Below, piece after piece: positions 50,808 to 60,228 of a DNA stretch of 64,000 nt. Within the stretch, counting starts at the first letter, position 1, and each line of letters opens with the position of its first letter. The notes under the pieces were generated by a model. It made no database searches and was not told the DNA's origin. It saw nothing but the letters and a program-made list of their open reading frames with translations. The translations under genes and the position numbers were made by a program. The stretch is from Acinetobacter sp. XH1741 (GTDB lineage: Bacteria > Pseudomonadota > Gammaproteobacteria > Pseudomonadales > Moraxellaceae). The DNA lies in contig NZ_CP157428.1 of assembly GCF_041021895.1 (NCBI RefSeq), positions 2,852,001-2,916,000 of the forward strand, given 5' to 3'.

Positions 50808-51758
50808 TTAATCCAACTTTAGTTGCTGTCTTAGCTTTAAAATATCGACCAATCCTTTATCTCTTTTTTGGTATAAATCGACATCTTGATATTGCGTTAA
50901 AAGCTCATTAGTTTGAGCTTCTAGCAACTCTGTGGTTTCTTCCGAGTGCTGAAAGGCTTGCATATCATTCCACCATTCGGTCATTGGTGGCCCTAAGTGA
51001 TGAATCGCCTCTTTAAAACCCTTCTGGTTTGCAAGCTCCATATTTATATAAGGACCAAATAATGCCCACCTTAGCCCAGGCCCACTGGTGATTGCGATAT
51101 CTACATCTTCTGCTGAGCAGACGCCGTCTTTAACTAATGAAAATGCCTCTCGCCATAAAGCTGCTTGTAAACGATTGGCGACATGCCCTTTTACTTCCTT
51201 ATTTAAAATAATCGGGTGCTTACCTAGCCTTTGATAAAAAGCAGAAGCTCGTTTTAAAAGCTGTGGATCTGTTAGTTTTCCTCCAATAATTTCAACCAAA
51301 GGTAATAGATGAGGTGGGTTAAATGGATGACCTAAGAAAATACGCTCGGGATGGGCTGCATCTTTTTGAAAGTCGGTCACTTTCAAGCCTGAAGAACTTG
51401 AAGCAATAAGTGTTTTTTCAGGGCAATATGAGGTAATTTCCTGATATAAATTTTGTTTTAACTCTAAACGTTCAGGTGCATTTTCTTGAATAAAATCTGT
51501 ATCTGAAACGGCATCTTTTAAGTTGTTATAAAGTTCAATATTTAACAAAAGGTCTTGTAAATTATAGCCGCTATGCTCTTGCTGATCTAAAGCAAGTAAA
51601 TCACTTAGATTGGCATATATCCGTTTTTTAAATAACTCCTCATCTATAGGGTAAGGGTCATATACCTTTACTTTAAAACCTTTATATAAAAATAATGCTG
51701 TCCAGCTTGCACCAATAACACCTAGGCCAACCACACCGACTGTTTTAATATCTTCCAT
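50808..51758 (-). CDS. 3-hydroxyacyl-CoA dehydrogenase-family protein (carnitine/gulonate 3-dehydrogenase-like)
   Basis: 316 residues. NAD-binding TVGVVGLGVIGASWTALFLYKGF, catalytic-domain LGHPFNPPHLLPLVEIIGG (His), and C-terminal VANRLQAALWREAFSLVKDG and DIAITSGPGLRWALFGPY. The length and the GPGLRWALFGP block fit the single-domain L-carnitine dehydrogenase or L-gulonate 3-dehydrogenase group more than fatty acid HADs. No carnitine genes are nearby, so the substrate is open. Confidence 0.78.
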   Translation of the reverse strand: MEDIKTVGVVGLGVIGASWTALFLYKGFKVKVYDPYPIDEELFKKRIYANLSDLLALDQQEHSGYNLQDLLLNIELYNNLKDAVSDTDFIQENAPERLELKQNLYQEITSYCPEKTLIASSSSGLKVTDFQKDAAHPERIFLGHPFNPPHLLPLVEIIGGKLTDPQLLKRASAFYQRLGKHPIILNKEVKGHVANRLQAALWREAFSLVKDGVCSAEDVDIAITSGPGLRWALFGPYINMELANQKGFKEAIHHLGPPMTEWWNDMQAFQHSEETTELLEAQTNELLTQYQDVDLYQKRDKGLVDILKLRQQLKLD

Positions 51759-52009
51759 ATTTTCCTCATTATCCTCTTACTTTTTAAAGCTTCCCTAATT
51801 TCCCTTTACGACTTTAAAAATAGTCAAACCCACATTTTTTTAAGCGTTCAGTACTTTGCCTCTACACTGTCATAATTGCATGAGACTGGTTTTATAATAG
51901 GCATACCCTTTCTAAAGTTCATCTCATTATTGTACTTTTCTTGCATTATCTTCAGCTCTAAAGTCGAAATTATGGCTGATAGTTGCAGCCCCCTAGACAC
52001 TAAGCGTGT

Positions 52010-52744
52010 ATGATTACGCAAAGTTTTGAGCTATCTAATAGTTATATGACGAGCACCTCTTCCGACCACAAACAAATTAAAGTTGTTTCTAGTTTCGCTG
52101 AACTTGTAAATACACATTTTCAGGGAGAAACGAACGCTATTTGCTGGTCTAGAAACTTGCTTGGTGACTTTAAAGAAATCGTGGATAAGCTCCAGTTAAA
52201 AGAAAACATAACCGAAATTTCGATTGAAGACTTGTTAGTACTCAAGCTTTCAGAACAAGGCCACTTGGCACGCGAAATTATCTTAAATGACATACAACGA
52301 TTAACAGATCAGGGCGCCTCACCTTCACTTAATTTACTTAAAAACTATGAACGTGACGAAGAGCTAGATTTTATTTCAACAGATGTTTACTCGTTTCATG
52401 TCGATCGTTCCCCTATTGAAACCGATACATTCTTATGTACTTATTATGGTGCAGCGAGCGATATTGTGCCTAATGATCAGGTTGAGCAAAAAGTTTTAAT
52501 TCCAGAAATTAGAGCAAAGCTTAAAGAATTACATGATGGTTCAGAAGCCGAATTCGAAAGTTTTCTGGCAGAGTATTTTTTTGATTTGCATTATCAGCCA
52601 AAATCTCAAGCACAACCTATAAATTTAGGTACGGGTCATTTGTGGCGTTTGGCAGTAGACCACCCCACTCAAAAGGTATTACCTTGTGTGCACCGAGCAC
52701 CTGTTGAAAGAGAGGGTGAATATCGGTTGCTGTTGATTTGTTAA
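52010..52744 (+). CDS. DUF1826-like hypothetical protein
   Basis: 244 residues. NAICWSRNLLGDFKEIVD, YSFHVDRSPIETDTFLCTYYG and the C-terminal HRAPVEREGEYRLLLIC follow the pattern I associate with DUF1826, in which the FHxD and late HRxP residues suggest a metal- or 2-oxoglutarate-type site. No clear RBS precedes 52010; ATG 52046 is an alternative start. It ends in a 4-bp convergent overlap with the next gene. Confidence 0.5.
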   Translation: MITQSFELSNSYMTSTSSDHKQIKVVSSFAELVNTHFQGETNAICWSRNLLGDFKEIVDKLQLKENITEISIEDLLVLKLSEQGHLAREIILNDIQRLTDQGASPSLNLLKNYERDEELDFISTDVYSFHVDRSPIETDTFLCTYYGAASDIVPNDQVEQKVLIPEIRAKLKELHDGSEAEFESFLAEYFFDLHYQPKSQAQPINLGTGHLWRLAVDHPTQKVLPCVHRAPVEREGEYRLLLIC

Positions 52745-53226
52745 GTATTGTCGCTTAACCACCTTGAAAGATATTTATGAGAATTCCTAAATTTCAAAGC
52801 TGACAAAAAATGATCTAAGAAATCACTCAACATTTTCAATAAATCTGATTGGCTGATATTTTCCACATAATTAGGTGTCCAAGCCCCATCATGACTTTGT
52901 CCATAGCAATTATAGTTGCCATGATTAAATTTAAATAAAATTTCTCTACTCATACCCTGCTCATATAAATCGATGAAACAATCATGTCCTAGTTTTATTT
53001 CTTTTATACAAATAGGCAATTGCTCTAAAAAAACAATCAAATCTGTTTCGATATCTACAGGCCAAAACTCAGTTGAGAAAGCTTTAATCTTAAATTGATT
53101 GAATTTATTTTTAGACAACTCACCGCAAATGTCTGTCAACACACTAATTTCGTTGTCATATTTATCGTCATATTGTCGCAACTGCCTCATATCGAGTACC
53201 GACATGAGTTCTAATTCAATTAACAT
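52741..53226 (-). CDS. Hypothetical protein
   Basis: 161 residues, soluble, with two Cys-containing stretches (TDICGEL, LGHDCFIDLYEQG, NYNCYGQSHDGAW). No recognised domain. Possibly cytosolic, of the kind encoded by small accessory or immunity genes, but neighbours give no support. Confidence 0.55.
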   Translation of the reverse strand: MLIELELMSVLDMRQLRQYDDKYDNEISVLTDICGELSKNKFNQFKIKAFSTEFWPVDIETDLIVFLEQLPICIKEIKLGHDCFIDLYEQGMSREILFKFNHGNYNCYGQSHDGAWTPNYVENISQSDLLKMLSDFLDHFLSALKFRNSHKYLSRWLSDNT

Positions 53227-53388
53227 AGCTTTTTCATACCTAAGTTACTAAAAGACAGGGTGATAACTTCTTATTCACCTATCTTTTATTTTAAAAGGAA
53301 CTGTATTTATTGCCTTAATTATGGAGCTATTCAACACAGTAACTTGCTCTCATCTAGCAAAATAATAAAAAATATTAAGCGAAATGAG

Positions 53389-53419
53389 TTGACCCTCACG
53401 TAACGTAAGCCCCTAGCAT
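53389..53419 (+). promoter_or_regulatory. MerR-type promoter/operator with 19-bp spacer
   Basis: -35 TTGACC (53389-53394), 19-bp spacer, -10 TAGCAT (53414-53419). The spacer holds CTCACGT-A-ACGTAAG (53395-53409), an inverted repeat matching at 6 of 7 positions. The overlong spacer with a central palindrome is the hallmark of MerR-controlled promoters and implies autoregulation. Confidence 0.75.
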
Positions 53420-53449
53420 AAAACACACCTAAGGAAGAAGGAGCTAAAG

Positions 53450-54481
53450 ATGCTGTTAAAAGTTGGTGAATTGGCTAAACAAACCGGACTCACTGTTCGT
53501 GCTCTTCATCACTATGACGATATCGGTTTACTTCAGCCTTCGGTCCGTTCCGATGCGGGTTATCGACTATACAGTCCTAAAGATATTGCTCGTTTGTATC
53601 AAATACAAGCATTACGCGGACTGGGTATGTCATTAGCCGAGATCTATACGGTTCTTGAAGACCCCAATCTTGCACTTTTACCTATTATTGATCAGCAGAT
53701 TCAAGCAATCGATCAAAGACTGTCAGAGCAAAAGAAATTGCGAAATCAGTTGAGCGAACTTAAATCTCAGATCATCAATGGTGAAGCGCTCGCTTTGGAG
53801 GACTGGTTAAAAACACTGGAGCTTATAGTAATGTTTGAGAAATACTTTACAAAAGAAGAACTTGAAAAACTAAGTTTCTTACAATCAGGTAGTAAAAGTC
53901 ATCAAGAGTGGCAAGAATTAACTCAGGCAGCAAATGCCCTATTTAATGCTGGCGAGTCATTTAGTAGTGAAGCAGCTCAAGATTTGGCACAAAAGTGGAT
54001 GAAAACCCTTGAGCACAATACACGATCAAACCCTGAATGGCTTGTTAAATTAAATACCATAAATTCGGCGGAAACCGAGTTTCAACAAAAATTAGGAGTA
54101 ACGCCCGAAATCGTTGAATTTTTACTTGCAGCCTTTTCTGAAAGTAAGCTCAATGTTTTTGCCCTTTATTTATCTAAGGATGAGTTTGCCTTTCTAAAGG
54201 AGAATTATATTCGTGAGATGAAAAAATGGCCCCAATTATTGGTCGATATCGAACAAGCAATTGATGCTGAGGTCAAACCTGATAGTGAAGGAGCACAGCG
54301 TTTAGCACAGCAATGGCTTACGATGCTACAAGGCTATACGGGCAAAAACCCAAGCACACAAGAAAAAATACGTAAGGCTATGCAAAATGAACCCAGTCTT
54401 GCTGAAGGAACATGGCTCAAACCCGTAACCTTACAATTTTTGGAAAAAGCAGTCGCAGCATTTTTAATGCATAGTGCTTAG
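53450..54481 (+). CDS. MerR-family regulator with duplicated TipAS-like domain
   Basis: 343 residues. N-terminal MerR HTH (LKVGELAKQTGLTVRALHHYDDIGLLQPS, DAGYRLYSPKDIARLYQIQALRGLGMSLAEI) and a coiled coil (about 75-105) are followed by two TipAS-like repeats (about 130-225 and 235-343, each with AQ(K/Q)W...LE/Q...T...NP). TipAS domains bind antibiotics or other hydrophobic drugs, so a drug-responsive activator is likely. AGGAG lies upstream of the ATG. No effector gene is adjacent, so targets may be remote. Confidence 0.85.
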   Translation: MLLKVGELAKQTGLTVRALHHYDDIGLLQPSVRSDAGYRLYSPKDIARLYQIQALRGLGMSLAEIYTVLEDPNLALLPIIDQQIQAIDQRLSEQKKLRNQLSELKSQIINGEALALEDWLKTLELIVMFEKYFTKEELEKLSFLQSGSKSHQEWQELTQAANALFNAGESFSSEAAQDLAQKWMKTLEHNTRSNPEWLVKLNTINSAETEFQQKLGVTPEIVEFLLAAFSESKLNVFALYLSKDEFAFLKENYIREMKKWPQLLVDIEQAIDAEVKPDSEGAQRLAQQWLTMLQGYTGKNPSTQEKIRKAMQNEPSLAEGTWLKPVTLQFLEKAVAAFLMHSA

Positions 54482-54518
54482 TTTTATTAGAGCCTTACGC
54501 TATAGCGTATAAAAGCTA

Positions 54519-54543
54519 GGCTGCATCATTATTTGATGTAGCC
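54519..54543 (+). terminator. Terminator of the MerR gene
   Basis: GGCTGCATCA (54519-54528) pairs with TGATGTAGCC (54534-54543), with one G-T pair and a 5-nt loop, followed by TTT. Confidence 0.75.
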
Positions 54544-54581
54544 TTTAAACTCAATGAAAACAAACAAATATTCAGAAATAA

Positions 54582-54613
54582 AAAAAGCCTACCCATCTGG
54601 ATAAGCTTTTTTT
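54582..54613. terminator. Bidirectional terminator before the HDO gene
   Basis: AAAAAAGC ... GCTTTTTTTT with a loop of about 16 nt that contains further weak pairing. Serves mainly the minus-strand gene ending at 54645. Confidence 0.65.
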
Positions 54614-54644
54614 TGAATGAAGCGATTGCTATATGACGTTAACC

Positions 54645-55508
54645 TTATGCCAGCTTCTTTGTTTCAATAAAATGAATATCTGACATTTGAGCATCCCAGA
54701 ACTCATTCCATAAAGCACAATACTCTACACATAGGTTTGTTAGGCTTTCATAATCATCTTTTGTAATAGCTTGGGCTAATGCAAACCATAAGTCATCTTC
54801 ATGGTCATCGTCTGCGGCTTCTGATGTCTCGTCAGTAGACACACCATGTACGTGGTAATAGCCACCACCTTCTACATCAACCCCCACAGCTTTAGTCGCT
54901 TCACGTAATGGAGGACTAAAAAGAATCACCTCTTCTTCTGCAACAGCAAGTAATGCCACAACTTTAATGTAGCTATCATATGAAGATTCTAAAAAGGTTC
55001 TCACCTGATCTGCGATTTTTGAAGGTTGATACGTTCTACGATCTTGTTCATTTAGACCATAATCATTCAATAAATCTTCATAGAGTGGATAGTGTGCGTA
55101 CTCAGGGTTACCTAAATAATAATTTTCTTGATCTGTTCCAGGTCGAAAACCAAACTCATCCAGCACATTCAAGCTTAATAAAACACGCGGGAACATTTTA
55201 GCTCCAGAGTGCAGTCTCGGCTCTAATTGCTTTGTCTGGAACTGAGCCATTAATAAGGCGTCAGTAAAGATCTGTACAATAGCGTGGCGATATTCCAAAT
55301 GAATTTTTGTTAATGTGAATTTATCAAGCTGTCCGTTATTTAAAACTTCGATTGCTGGATGTTGGCATACTGGTAATTCAGCAATTTTACCTCTTAATTG
55401 TTTGAGAAATTTTAGATTTTCTTCCCACTGTTCTGAAGGAATACTATTCTTCATCCCCAGTAATGCCTTTTGCCTTGGATTATTAAAATCTTCAAATTTT
55501 TTTGACAT
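54645..55508 (-). CDS. Haem-oxygenase-like diiron oxidase (HDO/iron-containing redox enzyme family)
   Basis: 287 residues from the ATG at 55508 (GAGAATG upstream); an in-frame ATG at 55526 lacks an RBS. All-helical. KIHLEYRHAIVQIFTDALLMAQ and GGGYYHVHGVSTDETSEAADDDHEDDLWFAL resemble the E...H and H-x(n)-D-x3-H ligand blocks of HDO proteins, a family that includes N-oxygenases and fatty acid decarboxylases. Ligand assignment is by eye. A TetR gene is divergent 309 bp away. Confidence 0.65.
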   Translation of the reverse strand: MSKKFEDFNNPRQKALLGMKNSIPSEQWEENLKFLKQLRGKIAELPVCQHPAIEVLNNGQLDKFTLTKIHLEYRHAIVQIFTDALLMAQFQTKQLEPRLHSGAKMFPRVLLSLNVLDEFGFRPGTDQENYYLGNPEYAHYPLYEDLLNDYGLNEQDRRTYQPSKIADQVRTFLESSYDSYIKVVALLAVAEEEVILFSPPLREATKAVGVDVEGGGYYHVHGVSTDETSEAADDDHEDDLWFALAQAITKDDYESLTNLCVEYCALWNEFWDAQMSDIHFIETKKLA

Positions 55509-55817
55509 AATCATTCTCAATAACAAATTAGTTCTTATAGTTAGGTTATGAGTTCTCCATTATTTTAATCATGCATTCATTTGCTAATCAATAAAATTGT
55601 ATACTCATCCCTAAACAATTCGATATTAGGTTTATTGTTCAAACAAATCAATCCATCATTTAATGAATTTTTTTAATAAATTAATTAACAATTGATAGCA
55701 AAAAATATTGCTTTTTTATTATTGAAGCTGTTGTATTACAATACCGATTTCAATATGATTAAAATAACTTTAACCAGAGACCACTTTTAAAAAGAAACGG
55801 ATTTCAAAAGGTTTACG

Positions 55818-56402
55818 ATGGGGAAATCAATGTCAAAAAGAGACACAATTATAACAACAGCTATAGCCCTTTTTAATCAGAAAAGCTATAACGGTATTGG
55901 GGTTGATAAAATTATTGCTGAATCCAATGTGGCAAAAATGACATTCTATAAATATTTTCCATCCAAGGAAAAACTAATAGAATCATGCCTTTATAAGAGA
56001 AATTCTGATATTCAGGCTGCCATATTAGAAAGAATCAATACAAACGACCTGCCTTTAGTTCAGCTCAGGAGTTTATTTGATTGGTATATTGACTGGATTC
56101 ATACTGAAGATTTCAATGGATGTTTATTTAAAAAGGCAACCATGGAAGTAGTTCAGGTTTATCCATCACTTAAGAACCCAATTAATGAATATCGTGAATG
56201 GATCTATCAGCTTGTTTTTTCAATATTAATTGATTTTTATGTTGAAGACCCTGCTGCATTAACTACATTATTTCTCAATATTATCGATGGCATTATTATT
56301 GATGGCACAATTAATAAAAGTTTAGTTAATCCTGAAAAAACATGGTCTTATATTAAAAAGATTATTGAGCTTGAAAAAACTGAAGAACGTATTGCTGTTT
56401 AA
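55818..56402 (+). CDS. TetR-family regulator
   Basis: 194 residues. HTH: IITTAIALFNQKSYNGIGVDKIIAESNVAKMTFYKYFPSKEKLI, close to the 19.8-kb and 46.2-kb TetR proteins in its GVDxIIAESxVxKxTFYxxF core. AAAAGG precedes ATG 55818; a second ATG five codons on is possible. The upstream region carries two near copies of CGATTTCAA/CGGATTTCAA (near 55745 and 55798), possible operator elements. Unlike the other two, no structured RNA is seen beside it. The divergent HDO gene may be its target. Confidence 0.82.
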   Translation: MGKSMSKRDTIITTAIALFNQKSYNGIGVDKIIAESNVAKMTFYKYFPSKEKLIESCLYKRNSDIQAAILERINTNDLPLVQLRSLFDWYIDWIHTEDFNGCLFKKATMEVVQVYPSLKNPINEYREWIYQLVFSILIDFYVEDPAALTTLFLNIIDGIIIDGTINKSLVNPEKTWSYIKKIIELEKTEERIAV

Positions 56403-56409
56403 ACTATCG

Positions 56410-56464
56410 AAAAAGAGATTTTTTTTGCATTTATTTTTAAAAATTAAAAAATAATCTCTTTTTT
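56410..56464 (+). terminator. Terminator of the TetR gene
   Basis: AAAAAGAGATT (56410-56420) pairs with AATCTCTTTTT (56453-56463). Perfect 11-bp stem with a 32-nt A+T-rich loop and a T tail. Confidence 0.7.
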
Positions 56465-57300
56465 AATTATTTTAAGCCTACTTGTGCTTATATTCATTAA
56501 ACTGTTATTTTCGGTTATATACAAACATATTCAAATTAATTTAAATATTTAATTTTCTTATATTTGGCTATCAAATATAATCCTCAACAAATATATTTTT
56601 TAAAACAAGATAGATGCTTTAAACCTAAAAACCATTTGGTTATGTCCGTCAGCTATATTTCTTTTCACTCATTGGAATGTCTAACTTTATATACTCTCCT
56701 CACCTATTTAGTCAATTAGTACGGATACAACCCAAGAGCTTTGCCAATCATTTTTCACATGTCATTTGTACTATCTCAGCTTACAAGCTCCTGAGTAAAA
56801 CATGTAAAGAATGCTTACTCATTTAAACTTTCTAAAGTTAAAAATCCGAAAATTCATCAGTGAGCTCTTACCAAGGTGTGAATCAGTATTGCTTTGGCTC
56901 AGTTGTAGTGAAGGATCTGGCTCTGAAAATACTTTAGCTAAAGTTCTAGCCTTCAATGTAGCTTCATTTATTTCTAAAGATAAACAGGATAGAGATGTAA
57001 ATGCTATAAAAATGGTGAACAGTCGATGACCGATGATGCTGTTCTTATAGTGATTAGGAACTATTTTGATAAATTCAAAAATATGCTGAGCAACTCTCGA
57101 TATTTTTAAAGCTTATAACCGCTTAAAACTAACTTTTTGATTGAAAGGTAACAGTACTTGCAAACACTATGGATAGAAAAAGATGTAGCTATTTTAATTT
57201 CTGATAAGTTTGAAACTGTAAAACAGCAATTCAATGTGTTTCTTTAAAAATGTCATGTTTGGGAGTGAGAAAAAAAGCCAAAACTATTTCTACTCAATAA
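56465..57300. other. Gene-poor A+T-rich stretch
   Basis: No convincing gene. A 72-codon plus-strand frame at 56811-57029 lacks an RBS and any recognisable motif and is not called. No repeats or tRNA-like structures noticed. Confidence 0.5.
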
Positions 57301-57301
57301 A

Positions 57302-57325
57302 AAAAGCCCTCCAAAGAGGGCTTTT
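57302..57325 (-). terminator. Terminator of the cold-shock gene
   Basis: AAAAGCCCTC (57302-57311), loop CAAA, GAGGGCTTTT (57316-57325). On the minus strand it is followed by TTTATTG, 27 bp after the stop. Confidence 0.88.
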
Positions 57326-57351
57326 CTAGCTTTTATATTCTACAGAAATAA

Positions 57352-57564
57352 TTACTGTGGAATAATGTTTGTAGCGCTAGGACCTTTTTGACCTTGAACT
57401 ACGTTAAAAGTTACGCGTTGGCCTTCATGTAAAGTTTTGAAGCCAGAAGAAGCGATTTCTTTAAAGTGAGCAAAAACGTCTGGACCAGAATCTTGTTGAA
57501 TAAAACCGAAACCTTTAGTTTCGTTGAACCATTTAACTGTACCGGTAGCTGTGTTGTTAGACAT
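57352..57564 (-). CDS. Cold-shock domain protein (CspA family)
   Basis: 70 residues from the ATG at 57564 with AGGA upstream. The RNP motifs KGFGFI and DVFAHF are present in [19 protein letters not shown] and [13 protein letters not shown], and the length matches a single OB-fold cold-shock protein. It binds single-stranded RNA and acts as an RNA chaperone. The long A+T-rich leader (57565-57750) is as expected for csp genes. An upstream in-frame ATG at 57609 is unlikely. Confidence 0.93.
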   Translation of the reverse strand: MSNNTATGTVKWFNETKGFGFIQQDSGPDVFAHFKEIASSGFKTLHEGQRVTFNVVQGQKGPSATNIIPQ

Positions 57565-57609
57565 AACATATATCCTATTGATATTTAAGAACTTAAAGTC
57601 ATGAGACAT

Positions 57610-59306
57610 GACGGGTTTAACTTTGAAAAAATAACGAATTGAGCTTAAGATCTTAAAAACGGAGGATTATGAATAAAGCTTCGATACTAAAAGAGGATTT
57701 ACTAAACTAATAAGTCTTTTTTCTAGTTAAGTTGATTATACACCAAAAGCTTACTCATTCAAGCAAATTGTACGAATTATTTATTACTTCTATACTATAC
57801 ATTTGTTTATCTATGTAAAAATTATTACAAAATATTATGTAAGCTAGCAATGAATGAGCTGTTATACAACTTTATAAAATTAGAATTTTTTATCACTCCA
57901 AACCCTTCATTCAAATATTAAAGACTACTCTCAACTACTCCCCTATACTAGGAAAAAAGAATTTATTTAAATAAACTTATAATTAAATCATTATTTTAAC
58001 GATCATACACAACCTACACCACTTATATAAAAATCAACAAATATAACATTTATCAAAACCACTCTAACAAAATATTTTTCAATAAATATATTTTTTAAAT
58101 TACCATATTATCAATACCACCTTTAAACTTTAAAAACCAATACCTTCTAAAATAAAATTAATCATTAATATCACACAAACCCATTTAAATCATAACATTA
58201 ATCTTTAAAATTTATTAGTTAGTACTGTATATAGCAAGCGATGTACCTAGTAAAAAAATCTACCTCCTCTCATTTTCATTTACGCAGAATAAGTTATAAA
58301 TTTGAGATGTAAAATATTAGATTAATAATAATCTGGCATTCCCATCTTTATTTATCAATATGTAGAATCTACTTCATAAAGATGGGGATTACTTTTTAAT
58401 TAGTGGATAGGTTTTAATAGCAAAAATAAAATATAACAATGAGTTAAACATCAAAAAAATATTTATAGGCCATTAAGCCATGCCTTCTAAAGAGTGTCAG
58501 GCTGTTCACCTAAGCACTCAATAGCATAGCTTGAACTATAAGTCTTTAGAAGAAATGACCAGTTTTGCATTAAAGCAAATTGAAAAAAATTTTGCAAAAA
58601 AATGGAATCTGTCTTCGTTATAGGAGTAAAACACTAGATCATTATTTTTTTGCAATTGAAATAACTTAAATATGGAATTTATATTATTATCTCCAACATA
58701 CTCCATTTATAGTTATGAATTATTTTAAAAACCATAAAGTATAAAATTGCAATAAATACTTTTATAAAACTTATATAAAAATATTTCAAGACATATACAC
58801 CCAGAGTTATCACCTATATGTTTTAATTAATTTAAATAACCGACTTATTCCAAACAAAAGATACAAAAAGCCACTAGCACAAATTATAAATAATTCAACC
58901 ACAATTTAAAAACAACACATAATTATATACAGCATCTCTTTTCTACATTATTAAGAATTTAATTTTCACTCGCATTAAAACAAAAAAATCAAACGACTCC
59001 AAAATATAAAAACAAAGGTTAAATTGCATTTAAATTTATAAATTACCTAATTTTCTCTTGCTTGTTTAGTTTAAAATTTTTAAATAGTAGTTACCTTCTA
59101 ACAAGTTTTATTAAAGCTAAAAGTTAAGCAGTTTTTGAATAAGAAATGATCACACTATATATAAAAACATTAAATATTATCTGAGCTGGACCATATAACT
59201 TTAGAGAACTGGATGTATCGATTGCTCCATAGTGTACCTAAGCTGTTCTTGGCTCATATCGACTAGCAACGAGTCTATCTATAATTCTTTGAACTTGAGG
59301 ACACTC
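57610..59306. other. 1.7-kb gene-free, very A+T-rich region
   Basis: No open frame with an RBS or coding look. The first 150 bp are the csp leader and promoter. The rest is low-complexity A+T-rich sequence. Notable items are the long hairpin at 58338-58389 and a stretch at 58470-58660 with weak transposase-like words broken by stops. Possible nucleoid-protein-silenced or decayed DNA. Confidence 0.6.
58338..58389 (+). terminator. Orphan hairpin in the gene-free region
   Basis: CCCATCTTTAT (58341-58351) pairs with ATAAAGATGGG (58376-58386), extended outward by three more pairs, with an inner GTAG-AAT-CTAC hairpin and a trailing ACTTTTTAATT. It could terminate an unannotated small RNA or mark a decayed element. 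Confidence 0.4.
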
Positions 59307-60029
59307 ATGCATCTACATTTTATTGTTCATGAAGATTTTGAAGCACCAGGTGCATACGAAATTTGGGGCAAAAGACATCACTTTGACATGACATATTCAA
59401 GAGTGTATTTAAACGACCCCTTACCTTCAAAGGTTGAAGACATAGATTTCTTAATTGTGATGGGTGGTCCACAAAGTCCAGATACTACAGTTGAAATGTG
59501 CCCTCATTTTAATTCACTTGCCGAGCAAGCAGTTATTAGAAAAGCGATTGAGGCGAATAAAGTGGTTTTAGGAGTATGTCTGGGTTCACAGCTTATAGGC
59601 GAAGCTTTAGGAGCGAATTTTGAGCATAGTCCAGAAAGAGAAATTGGCAAGTTTCCTATTATGCTCACAGAATACGGCGTTAAGCATTCGCTATTTTCAC
59701 ATTTAGGAAAAATGACAGACGTGGGACATTGGCATAATGATATGCCCGGCTTAACGAGTGATGCAAAAATTATTGCTTTTAGCGCAGGATGTCCACGACA
59801 AATTGTTGAGTATTCAAAATTAGTTTATGGCTTGCAATGTCATATGGAACTGACACCTGAAGTCGTCGAATTACTTATTCAGCATTCGGCCGTTGAACTA
59901 AATCAGGTTCATGATTATAAATTCGTAAACACGCGTGAAGAGTTACAAAGCCACAACTACCAAGAAATGAACCAAAATCTGTTTATTTTTCTTGATAAGC
60001 TCAAAGATGAATATTTAAAACTCAACTAA
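59307..60029 (+). CDS. Class I glutamine amidotransferase-like protein
   Basis: 240 residues from the ATG at 59307 with GAGGA upstream; the frame is open further left but without an RBS. Catalytic triad: Cys in VVLGVCLGSQLIGEALGA, His and Glu in YGLQCHMELTPEVV. N-terminal part FLIVMGGPQSPDTT is typical of GuaA-like stand-alone amidotransferases that hydrolyse glutamine or gamma-glutamyl compounds. Partner enzyme unknown; the gene stands alone. Confidence 0.85.
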   Translation: MHLHFIVHEDFEAPGAYEIWGKRHHFDMTYSRVYLNDPLPSKVEDIDFLIVMGGPQSPDTTVEMCPHFNSLAEQAVIRKAIEANKVVLGVCLGSQLIGEALGANFEHSPEREIGKFPIMLTEYGVKHSLFSHLGKMTDVGHWHNDMPGLTSDAKIIAFSAGCPRQIVEYSKLVYGLQCHMELTPEVVELLIQHSAVELNQVHDYKFVNTREELQSHNYQEMNQNLFIFLDKLKDEYLKLN

Positions 60030-60037
60030 AACACAGT

Positions 60038-60060
60038 AAAGCCCTTTTAATAGGGCTTTC
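60038..60060 (+). terminator. Terminator of the amidotransferase gene
   Basis: AAAGCCCT (60038-60045), 6-nt loop, AGGGCTTT (60052-60059), then CTTT. 9 bp after the stop. Confidence 0.88.
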
Positions 60061-60109
60061 TTTCATAACGTTAGTTGAGCTGTAATAAATGTAGCAACAG
60101 GATCCTAAG

Positions 60110-60195
60110 AGTAGATGGCCCGCTATACTGGAATAGCCACCATCTACAGGAATGACAGCGCCTGTCACAAATGAAGCGGCTGGTGTGCAAAAAGT
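60110..60195 (-). pseudogene. SDR-family C-terminal remnant
   Basis: The minus strand reads TPAASFVTGAVIPVDGGYSSI, the classic SDR C-terminal block, directly after an in-frame TAG. Everything N-terminal is missing and the downstream text is unrelated. It marks a deletion scar between the amidotransferase and cystathionine lyase genes. Confidence 0.75.
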
Positions 60196-60228
60196 CTAGC
60201 TTATCAACCCAGCTAGGTTGTAAGACGG

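Noticed and set aside
56811..57029. 72-codon plus-strand gene
   Set aside because: No RBS, no recognisable motif, composition like the surrounding noncoding DNA.
58470..58660. Transposase remnant (words like SLEEMTSFALKQIEKNF)
   Set aside because: Several stops, no catalytic motif, and the match to IS256-type C-termini is too vague to support.
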